Shown piece by piece: positions 1 through 8,500 of a DNA stretch of 64,000 nt. The position numbers and the translations under genes were made by a program. Each line of letters opens with the position of its first letter. Position 1 is the first letter of the stretch. Source of the DNA: Ariolimax columbianus (Eukaryota; Mollusca; Gastropoda; Stylommatophora; Arionidae); the NCBI GenBank assembly GCA_036924085.1, contig JAVGWX010000008.1, forward strand, positions 201,001 to 265,000, in the 5' to 3' direction. A model generated the notes under the pieces. It was not told the DNA's origin and ran no database searches. It saw only the letters and a list, made by a program, of their open reading frames with translations.

Positions 1-18
1 GAGATTGAGAATGAACGA
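1..18 (+). repeat. SINE tail fragment cut by window edge
   Basis: The first bases (gagattgagaatgaacg) match the 3' end of the SINE-like element at 3929-3945. This is the last few bases of another copy whose body lies left of the window. Confidence 0.45.
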
Positions 19-640
19 AGCCAAGCCAAATGAGGGGACATATTGTCAAGGATTGGATAGGGAACGCACTACTCTCCATTCTGGATAGACCGTCCCGCCT
101 TGTAATGAACAATACAACCTCTCACAATATTTTAGTACAGGACAGGATTTCATCAAGCATAGTGTAGGCTTCAGCCAAAGGGCAAGTGGACTACAGTCAA
201 AGGGCAAGTGGGCTATATACCGGATGAAATATTTTTCAATGATTTCAAAGATTGACAAGCCCTTGGAATCTGCTGTCAGTAATTTTGAGAATAACATTTC
301 TTCCACAACTTTTTCATTTTTCACGAACATGTGAGGAGCAAGGCTTCATGGCCGCATACTGTACTTTCACCAAGCTGTAATAACATTTTGGTTGATTGCA
401 AATCCTGGCACAGTTGATTTTCAGCATTAGTTGCCATCTCATCAATTCTTCTAGACACAGTATCATTGCTCAGTGGAATAGAGGTAACTATTTCACTTGG
501 ATTTCTGTCCATCATGGTACAAATCACCTCTCATACAGGTGGTAATATTACATTTTCTACAATACTGTGAGGCTTACAACATTTTGCAATCATTTGTGCT
601 ATCCTGTAAGATACAATGAGACCTTTATCCTTCTGACTAG

Positions 641-847
641 AAACTTGTTTAAGCATACCAACATCTGTGTGACAGCTTTCAAACTTTTGCTTTCAATTCT
701 GGAAGTCAGAAACTTGTTTAAGCATACCAACATCTGTGTGACAGCTTTCAAACTTTTGCTTTCAATTCTGGAAGTCAGAAACTTGTTTAAGCATACCAAC
801 ATCTGTGTGACAGCTTTCAAACTTTTGCTTTCAATTCTGGAAGTCAG
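641..847. repeat. 69-bp tandem repeat, 3 copies
   Basis: Three almost identical 69-bp units (starts 641, 710, 779; each begins aaacttgtttaagcatacc). The length is 23 codons, so the hAT reading frame on the minus strand stays open across all three. Confidence 0.95.
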
Positions 848-888
848 AAATGTTCTTGCCAACCTTATCTCATGCTTCTTTATCAAAT

Positions 889-1324
889 CTTCATCAAGTC
901 TTGGTGGCTTCATTGGTTCATCAAGTCTTGATGGCTTCATTGGTTCATCAAGTCTTGGTGGCTTCATTGGTTCATCAAGTCTTGATGGCTTCATTGGTTC
1001 ATCAAGTCTTGATGGCTTCATTGGTTCATCAAGTCTTGATGGCTTCATTGGTTCCTCAAGTCTTGGTGGCTTCATTGGTTCATCAAGTCTTGGTGGCTTC
1101 ATTGGTTCATCAAGTCTTGATGGCTTCATTGGTTCATCAAGTCTTGGTGGCTTCATTGGTTCATCAAGTCTTGATGGCTTCATTGGTTCATCAAGTCTTG
1201 GTGGCTTCATTGGTTCATCAAGTCTTGATGGCTTCATTGGTTCATCAAGTCTTGGTGGCTTCATTGGTTCATCAAGTCTTGGTGGCTTCATTGGTTCCTC
1301 AAGTCTTGATGGCTTCATTGGTTC
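889..1324. repeat. 27-bp minisatellite, 16 copies, inside the hAT relic
   Basis: Sixteen 27-bp units containing catcaagtcttg and a variable g/a that gives Ser or Pro on the minus strand. On that strand each unit reads EPMKPSRLD or EPMKPPRLD, which is the BED-finger segment of the host transposase. All copies keep frame. Confidence 0.95.
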
Positions 1325-1440
1325 GTTATAAAACATGTGTTGACACAACAAGCATATTGGTAATAGTTCATTTGTAGCGGAAGGTACAAAACCGAATTTC
1401 AAATAATCAACTGAATATTGTCTGTAATTTCTCTTTATTT

Positions 1441-1845
1441 GTGTGACATCTTAAATATATAACAGTTGTTAATGGAATAAATGCAATGAAATCACTACAA
1501 CAATAATTTCTCTTGTTTCTCTCAGGTTGAAATAGTGGTATTGGGATTACTTCGATTGCGACATGTCCAGATTTTGTAAAGTTGTAGATCTAATCTCGAA
1601 ATAATGTTTTTAAATGTGCCAAGATACGGCACATCTTAATTTTACGTTTGAATATTAATGATTGAGAATAAATAGCACGTTAATGTCATAGAATAATTAT
1701 TTCGCTGTCATTATCAAATACAGTCACCAACTTGATAGAGAATCACGAAAAACCTGCATATAGGCAAAAAACGACCCCCAATAATTCTGATAATCAAAAA
1801 CGCTCTCCGACATTTCCAAAACGCCCCCCTGTTGAGAAACACTGT
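1441..1845. other. AT-rich spacer, nothing recognised
   Basis: About 400 bp of AT-rich sequence between the hAT relic and the next array. I see no ORF, RNA gene or repeat here. It may hold the 5' flank of the hAT element, but no terminal repeat is obvious. Confidence 0.5.
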
Positions 1846-2389
1846 TTTAGATAAATATAATGTTGCTAATCATGATTGGTTTAGATAAATATAATGTCGC
1901 TGAGCATGATTGGTTTAGATCAATATAGTGTCGCTGAGCATGATTGGTTTAGATCAATATAATATCGCTGATCATGATTGGTTTAAATCAATATAATGTT
2001 GCTGATCATGATTGGTTTAGATCAATATAGTGCCGCTGATCATGATTGGTTTAGATCAGTATAATGTCGTTCATCATGATTGGTTTAGATCAGTATAATG
2101 TCGTTCATCATGATTGGTTTAGATCAGTATAATGTCGTTCATCATGATTGGTTTAGATCAGTATAATGTCGTTCATCATGATTGGTTTAGATCAGTATAA
2201 TGTCGTTCATCATGATTGGTTTAGATCAGTATAATGTCGTTCATCATGATTGGTTTAGATCAGTATAATGTCGTTCATCATGATTGGTTTAGATCAGTAT
2301 AATGTCGTTCATCATGATTGGTTTAGATCAGTATGATGTCGTTCATCATGATTGGTTTAGATCAATATAATGTCGTTCATCATGATTGG
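1846..2389. repeat. 34-bp minisatellite, 16 copies
   Basis: Exactly 16 units of 34 bp, each ending catgattgg and starting tttagat. The left copies vary (gctgatc, gctgagc); the right-hand block, with gttcatc, is nearly uniform, so expansion was most recent at the right side. Confidence 0.95.
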
Positions 2390-2403
2390 TTTAGATCAAT
2401 ATG

Positions 2404-3230
2404 TGCCTAGTGTGCTGTTGGGACGTGTTTCCTCTGATAATTTCATGTACTTTGGCCCATTCTACCAGTCTATTCCCTCTCTCGATCCTTTCTCCCAGTC
2501 AATGTCCTCCAGTAACATCTTCCTCCTTTTCGCCTCCTACTTTTGTATTGAGATCCCAGATAAAGACTGTCAGCTCATGGTTTTTGCACAGAGACATGGC
2601 CATTTCAAGTTCTCCGTTAAATTCATCAACTTCTCCCTTTCCCTCCGTTGTTGGCGCATATATTTGTATGAAGTTGATATCAACCAGTTTACCGTTCAAC
2701 TGAACCAATAGAACACGACTGATATTGCCTAAAAATCCATCAATGTCTTAGCTCTCTCTCTATCCATAATCATTTTGACTCCCTTGTATGTGCTCCCTCA
2801 GAAGTAAATTATTTTGTTGTATGTGCTCCCTCAGAAGTAAATTATTTTGTTGTATATGCTCCCTCAGAAGTAAATTATTTTGTTGTATGTGCTCCCTCAG
2901 AAGTAAACTATTTTGTTGTATGTGCTCCCTCAGAAATAAATTATCTTGTATGTGCTCCCTCAAAAGTAAATTATTTTGTTGCATGTGCTCCCTCAGAAGT
3001 AAATTATTTTGTTGCATGTGCTCCCTCAAAAGTAAATTATTTTGTTGTATGTGCTCCCTCAGAAGTAAATTATTTTATATGTCTCTGACGTCATCTCTCC
3101 CATGCCAGCCCATCTCATCTCGCTCAGCCCCAATATATTCATTCTTGACATTCCTTACTTGATCTTGTCAAGTTTTCCCGCTTGCTGTTCTAGCTACCAA
3201 TGTTTAGGATGTTTCTAGTCTTTTTTTTCA
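2404..3230 (-). pseudogene. Endonuclease (EEP) domain relic of a non-LTR retrotransposon
   Basis: Two blocks on the minus strand belong to one apurinic-like endonuclease domain. The first (about 3210-3080) reads NINILGLSEMRWAGMGE, the start of the EEP fold with the catalytic Glu of SExxW. The second (about 2750-2404) reads INFIQIYAPTTEG and then WDLNTKVGG, where GDFNAKVG is normal, and ends with ERGNRLVEWAKVHE. The middle of the domain is replaced by the 33-bp array. The Gly of the GDxN motif is changed and a stop follows VTGGH. It resembles the endonuclease parts of RTE/CR1-type elements. The reverse transcriptase that should follow is absent on the left. Confidence 0.75.
2785..3075. repeat. 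33-bp minisatellite, about 9 copies
   Basis: Units of 33 bp (one of 30) sharing gctccctcagaagtaaatt followed by an attttgttgtatgt part. It lies inside the endonuclease relic and is open in long frames on both strands; these frames are by-products of the unit length. Confidence 0.95.
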
Positions 3231-3240
3231 AAATGCTTGC

Positions 3241-3482
3241 AGTAACTGGGTGACGATCTGGTGTCACCTGCAGTAACTGGGTGATGATCTGGTGTCACCT
3301 GCAGTAACTGGGTGACGATCTGGTGTCACCTGCAGTAACTGGGTGATGATCTGGTGTCACCTGCAGTAACTGGGTGATGATCTGGTGTCACCTGCAGTAA
3401 CTGGGTGATGATCTGGTGTAACCTGCAATAACTGGGTGACGATCTGGTGTCACCTGCAGTAACTGGGTGACGATCTGTGTCA
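3241..3482. repeat. 31-bp minisatellite, 8 copies
   Basis: Eight units starting agtaactgggtgacgatctg with a c/t alternation (gacgat or gatgat) and ending gtcacctgc. Its left edge follows directly on the endonuclease relic. Confidence 0.95.
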
Positions 3483-3485
3483 CCT

Positions 3486-3957
3486 GCTGCTTATGGCATT
3501 CTCTACCGGACGCGGGGAATGATTTGTTCCCCGTTAACACCATTTGTGATTATAGTTAGGTTGTGTCGATCCACAGCCCTGCTGCGGTGGATTCCCGTTG
3601 CCTTTAGTAATCCAATACTTCATCTGCAAGGCAGCTGGCGGTTTGAGTTCGGAGTTCTTCTTCTAGATGAGTTTGCTTTCCAGGCTCACAACTCTCATCC
3701 AACTGCGTTTCCTTCTGCATACATTGATGCGCTAGTATCCTATTTGCGGTAGGACCTTTTAGTAGACAATCAGAGGACAGGTTGTAGATCATTTCCTGCT
3801 GAAGACGGATGTGTCGGACCGAAAGGTGCAAATATCGCAGTCAAACTGTAAACTAGCGACACAACGCAAATCCGTTCTCCGGACTACATCCTGCTACTTG
3901 CAAAGCCCTGTTCAGAGCTTGGTAGTGGGAGATTGAGAATGAACGCAGAAGAAGAAG
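3486..3957 (+). repeat. SINE-like interspersed element with (GAA)n tail
   Basis: The right part (about 3785-3955) aligns with 39369-39535 on the opposite strand. Shared landmarks are a core starting gctgaagacggatgtgtcgg, then accgaaaggtgcaaatatc, a short hairpin around gcaaagccctg..cagagcttgg and a tail ending acgcagaagaagaag. The same core also appears in the SINE at 10022-10305. The left part differs from the other copies and has only a weak B-box-like gtcgatcc. No coding capacity. I call it a SINE from the shared core and microsatellite tail; the promoter head is not proven. Confidence 0.6.
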
Positions 3958-4139
3958 TAGATCATTTAACCCATGATTGGGGTTCGGGTTAGTGACAGAT
4001 AATATAAGATCGATAATTGAGAGCGCCATTGTGATGAAAGTCGACGTTTATCTGTTGTTAAAGAGTTCGACAGGTAAAACATGGAGATTATCCACATGCT
4101 GGAAAGGTATTGATGGACCTCAGCATCATACAAGATATG

Positions 4140-4395
4140 TATTGGGGACAGACTGGGGCTATAAGAATTGGGGACAGACTGGGGGCTATAAAGGTTGGGG
4201 ACAGACTGGGGGCATAAGGGTTGGGGACAGACTGGGGGCTATAAGGGTTGGGGATGGACTAGGGGCTATAAGAATTGGGGACAGACTGGGGCTATAAGAA
4301 TTGGGGACAGACTGGGGCTATAAGAATTGGGGACAGACTGGGGCTATAAGAATTGTGGACAGACTGCGGCTATGAGAATTGTGGACAGACGGGCT
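4140..4395. repeat. G-rich ~26-bp minisatellite, about 10 copies
   Basis: Units of 25-27 bp of the form ggggacagactgggggctat plus aagaatt. The plus strand carries repeated runs of four to five G. Confidence 0.9.
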
Positions 4396-6122
4396 ATAAA
4401 AATTAACAATCAACTAGGAGATTATAAACAGATAAAAAGGGGAGTGAGGCAAGGTTGTGTTCTGTCCCCCGACCTGTTCTCTCTATACAGCGAGTTCATC
4501 TTGAGAGACAGACAGAAAATGTCAGGAATATCAATTGGCGGACAGAACATAAATAATCTACGATATGCTGATGATATTGTATTGATAGCGCAGACTGAAA
4601 CCAATTGCAGGAAATGGTCAACATGGTAGTTCAGCAAAGTGAAAACAAAGGCCTCAGCTTAAATAAAGAGAAATCGGAGGTGATGGTAGTGACGAAGAAA
4701 CCAGACTCTTCAAAATGTTGCGTCAAAGCGAAGGGGACCGAATTGAGACAAGTTAACATACCTGAGTACATACATAACATCAGATGGAAGATGTAATTAT
4801 GAAATAAAATGCAGAACAGCGCAAGCAAAATAGATCTTGTGCAACAAAACCTTGTCGCTGGAACTGAGAAATAGTCCTTGGATGCTATGTGGGACAGTAC
4901 TGACATATGTCAGTGAATCATGGACAATTAGCAAGCAAGCGCTTAGAGCTTTGGAAGCAATGGAGATATGGTTTTACAAAAGAATGCTGCAGATCCCATG
5001 GACTGCAAAGAAGACTAATGATACAGTACTCAAGGAGGCACAAACACAAAGAAGACTAATGATACAGTACTCAAGGAGGCACAAACACAAAGAAGACTAA
5101 TGATACAGTACTCAAGGAGGCACAAACACAAAGAAGACTAATGATACAGTACTCAAGGAGGCACAAACACAAAGAAGACTAATGATACAGTACTCAAGGA
5201 GGCACAACACAAAGAAGACTAATGATACAGTACTCAAGAAAGCACAAACACAAAGAAGACTAATGATACAGTACTCAAGAAGGCACAAACACAAAGAAGA
5301 CTAATGATACAGTACTCAAGAAGGCACAAACACAAAGAAGACTAATGATACAGTACTCAAGAAGGCACAAACACAAAGAAGACTAATGATACAGTACTCA
5401 AGAAGGCACAAACACAAAGAAGACTAATGATACAGTACTCAAGAAGGCACAAACACAAAGAAGACTAATGATACAGTACTCAAGAAGGCACAAACACAAA
5501 GAAGACTAATGATACAGTACTCAAGAAGGCACAAACACAAAGAAGACTAATGATACAGTACTCAAGAAGGCACAAACACAAAGAAGACTAATGATACAGT
5601 ACTCAAGAAGGCACAAACACAAAGAAGACTAATGATACAGTACTCAAGAAGGCACAAACACAAAGAAGACTAATGATACAGTACTCAAGAAGGCACAAAC
5701 ACAAAGAAGACTAATGATACAGTACTCAAGAAGGCACAAACACAAAGAAGACTAATGATACAGTACTCAAGAAGGCACAAACACAAAGAAGACTAATGAT
5801 ACAGTACTCAAGAAGGCACAAACACAAAGAAGACTAATGATACAGTACTCAAGAAGGCACAAACAAGGCAGACAACTTATTGCAAGGATCAGAACAAGGC
5901 AGACATCCTTTTTTGGGCATGTTATGAGAAGAGGCAGCCTGGAGCACATTGTAACAATGGAAAAGATAGCAGGAAAGAGAAACAGAGAAAACATGTTGGA
6001 CATTCTGAGAGAATGGCATGAGCAACAATCAGCAACAGAGTTGGTAAACGACACACGTGATAGAAATGGATGGAGGTCCATGATTGCCAAAGCCAACCGG
6101 ACACTTGATGATGATTTATAAA
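4396..6122 (+). pseudogene. Reverse transcriptase relic, non-LTR element, split by a 41-bp array
   Basis: Starting near 4400 the plus strand reads GVRQGCVLSPDLFSLY and then LRYADDIVLIA, the palm motifs of a non-LTR reverse transcriptase with the YADD catalytic pair. The thumb follows after a frameshift (NKGLSLNKEKSEVMVV). Near 4900-5010 it reads VSESWTISKQALRALEAMEIWFYKRML and IPWTAKKTNDTVL. At this point about 21 copies of a 41-bp unit interrupt the frame. After the array the C-terminal part resumes with FFGHVMRR, ENMLDILREW and ATELVNDTRDRNGWRSMIA up to a stop at about 6120. The endonuclease and RT fingers are missing. The thumb and C-terminus resemble RTE/CR1-like elements common in invertebrates. 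Several frameshifts; not functional. Confidence 0.8.
5010..5866. repeat. 41-bp minisatellite, about 21 copies, inside an RT ORF
   Basis: Each unit contains aagaagactaatgatacagt and actcaagaaggcac. The left copies have aaggagg, the right ones aagaagg. The seed is the RT coding sequence TNDTVLKEAQTQRRLM that precedes it. The unit is not a multiple of three, so the frame is lost in the array. Confidence 0.95.
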
Positions 6123-6520
6123 AGTATATAAAATATTTGATCTATTTTAATCATATATTAGAGGTCTAAGCAGTTATTTGTACATATTTGATCAGTTTAC
6201 ACAAATGAAATGAACATCTGACATTTTATCAGTTTTTATTTTACTAACTAAATACAAATCAGACATTTCACTAGGTTTGTTATTTATTAAATCAATATTA
6301 GACATCTGGTCAAGTTCATTAAATTAAATCATTATCAGTCATTTTGATAAGTACTTTTTACAAATTAAAACAAGATTGGACATTTTGATTAACATTTTTT
6401 TTTAGGAACTCAATATCAGACATTTAATCCGTGTTTTAAAATTAAATAAATACAAGATATTTTTTCAGTGTTTTAATAAAGATGTTCAAAATATTTTTGT
6501 TAAGAACAGATATATCAGAC
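6123..6520. other. AT-rich stretch with a degenerate cagacatt repeat
   Basis: About 400 bp very rich in A and T in which (t/a)cagacatt recurs every 50-70 bp. This looks like a worn tandem repeat or the 3' untranslated region of the preceding element. The same word recurs at 7337 and 7452 beyond the next relic. Confidence 0.4.
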
Positions 6521-6524
6521 ATCT

Positions 6525-7400
6525 TTGGCATCGATATTGACAGCAGATGTCTCAGTCACCTTTGATTTGTCGATGACATACTTCATCACAGAGTCAACAG
6601 CAGAAGTCCACCAAATGATGAAGCTACTCGATGGTCAGGGCAGGAAAATGGAACTGAAGATGAATGTCTCGAAGAGCAAAGTGTTGAGCAATCATTTCGC
6701 CAATTGTGATCCAGTCGTCCTTGGCTGGGTGCAACAAGAGGATGTCAACAAGTACATCTATCTTGGGCGCCTCCTGAATATGAAGAATAACCTGGACTGA
6801 CGAGACGTCAGGCAAGCTGGTCAGTCTTCTCGTCCTTTAACAGTCCTGCATGGTTGCCAAGACCAGAATCTACGAGCCTCTCTTCAATTCCACTGTGCTC
6901 CCTGCAGAGACATGGACACTAACACAAATCACTAGAGGATAAATTGAGAGTGACAGGAGTGTCTTGAAAGATGCTTGGTCGGAATCACTCTCCGGAACCA
7001 ACGCATGCAAAAGCTCCATAATTCTGACATACAACGATTATCCTTGGTGAATGATGCGGTAATCTATGCAGACGAGGCAAAACATAGATGAGCCGGTCAC
7101 AAGTTGAGATGAGATGATGGTCGATGGAGCACGGCGACAGAAATCTGATACTCTTGAGGTAAGTAGAGACCACGGGGAGACCTGCAATGCGTTGGTGAGA
7201 TTTCTTTGCTGTATACAACATCCAAGACACCTATGGAGGAGGGCTTACCACGCACTGATTTCTACGGCCCAAGACAGGGTCCACTTGAGACAGAGTTGTG
7301 ACCTGTAGCTGAGAACCAGGTCATCAAGATCAAAATATCAGACATTTTGTCCCCTTTTTCACTCCGGATGGAGTATAAGATCACCACTATAGTTGGCCTT
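6525..7400 (+). pseudogene. Reverse transcriptase C-terminal relic (second family)
   Basis: The plus strand shows FVDDI (a worn FADDI palm motif) near 6568. After a frame change it reads ELKMNVSKSKVLSNHFAN and KYIYLGRLLNMKNNLD, the thumb region of RTE-like elements where KMNVSKTKVM and YVYLGRL are usual. Further frameshifted pieces match the later part: YE..FNSTVLPAETWTLT-like sequence near 6880-6925, and an AQDR-like end near 7270. No single frame survives. It is not the same family as the preceding relic, because the YLGR(L)xNMKN block differs. Confidence 0.65.
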
Positions 7401-7544
7401 CAAGGCCAGCACAAAAAGCCCTTTGCATGCATTTGTAATGGTGGTTTCTGTAGCAGACATTTGATCATTGCTTAATTTGCCGACATTTGACCATTTTAAG
7501 AACAATGCATTTGGTGATGTCATCAGAAATTAGAAGTTGTGATT

Positions 7545-7780
7545 TATGTTGATAACAAAAGTCCTGCACGCGAACATAACTACCACCATCCACATGAGAC
7601 AGTGCAACATGTGCTGGTCACTTGCCCAGGACTCACCATATGAAACAGTGCAATATGTGCTGGTCACTTGCCCAGAACTCACCACAGAAGAAAAAAGTGA
7701 ATGTCGGGTACCACAAGAATCACTAACAGCTTCACTCACCAGCCACAAAACACCTGCAAATTCTTTAACTTAGCATTGAC
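7545..7780 (+). pseudogene. Retrotransposon C-terminal fragment with a 46-bp duplication
   Basis: Two tandem copies encode HETVQHVLVTCPGL and YETVQYVLVTCPEL, the Cys-His motif (ExVxHVLxxCP) found after the RNase H domain of Jockey/I-like elements. The duplicated 46-bp stretch is again a tandem repeat built from transposon coding sequence. Only about 75 codons can be followed. Confidence 0.5.
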
Positions 7781-8027
7781 TGCAAAGAATGAACAGCTCA
7801 GGCAACCTAGTTGACCAACAACATCTCTGTGTATCCCTAATTTGTATAGAATCTGAGAACATCATTGGTAACAGTTGTAGGGACATCACTGTTGGGAGTA
7901 GTCTGAAAACAGACGTGTTGTCCCATCAGCCCCAAACTTTCTGTGCTGACCTGAATTCTTTGCTGCTTCTCATTTCTTCAGACAATTGTATTGTTCACAT
8001 CATCCCCCCCATCATCAGTGAATCAAA

Positions 8028-8424
8028 GCTGCTCCAACCATAGAGAAGATGGTGTTATAATTCTGGGCTGCTCCAACCATAGAGAAGATGGTGTTAGAAT
8101 TCTGGGCTGCTCCAACCATAGAGAAGATGGTGTTATAATTCTGGGCTCCACCAACCATAGAGAAGATGGTGTTATAATTCTGGGCTGCTCCAACCATAGA
8201 GAAGATGGTGTTATAATTCTGGGCTCCACCAACCATAGAGAAGATGGTGTTATAATTCTGGGCTGCTCCAACCATAGAGAAGATGGTGTTATAATTCTGG
8301 GCTGCTCCAACCATAGAGAAGATGGTGTTATAATTCTGGGCTCCACCAACCATAGAGAAGATGGTGTTATAATTCTGGGCTCCACCAACCATAGAGAAGA
8401 TGGTGTTAGAATTCTGGGCTGCTC
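8028..8424. repeat. 39-bp minisatellite, 10 copies, overlapping the MCPH1 stop codon
   Basis: Units of 39 bp with aaccatagagaagatggtg, alternating gctgctcc and gctccacc, and attctgg at the end. The unit is 13 codons long. The rightmost copy contains the last MCPH1 codons and the TAA stop (8406-8408). Confidence 0.95.
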
Positions 8425-8500
8425 TCCCTGAGTACAGCTGATGTTCTAGGATGTACCATGTAGCCATCAATGGGAAGGGTCTCTAGTCTCATGATGCAGT
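8406..8500 (-). CDS. MCPH1: MCPH1 visible exon 9 (last coding exon)
   Basis: A pyrimidine-rich acceptor (ttgttattcacag) precedes the exon. Its first two bases complete the Asp codon begun in exon 8. It reads CIMRLETLPIDGYMV, matching the end of BRCT3 in human MCPH1 (DSITQHK...NYLL). A 15-residue tail then ends in SSPEF and TAA. The tail and stop lie within the rightmost unit of the 39-bp minisatellite, so the array has invaded or grown from the 3' end of the coding region. Confidence 0.85.

Larger units (their letters stand above)
46..1440 (-). pseudogene. hAT transposase relic (ZBED5/FAM200-like) with expanded BED finger
   Basis: Read from right to left this is a decayed transposase of the hAT type domesticated in vertebrates as ZBED5/FAM200. 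It starts with the hallmark DYLKFGF near 1410, followed by a CxxC pair (CLLC) and NEPMKPSRL, the BED zinc-finger segment. That segment runs into 16 in-frame copies of a 9-residue unit, then three copies of a 23-residue unit. Further on (527-321) comes IPLSNDTVSRRIDEMA and the usual LQLGEST, where LQLDEST is normal, so an Asp of the catalytic core region is Gly here. The frame then shifts near 325 and continues with VEEMLFSKLL to about 200. After that the match fades. Frameshifts, missing C-terminal dimerisation region and internal repeats make it a pseudogene. Family assignment rests on remembered motifs. Confidence 0.8.
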
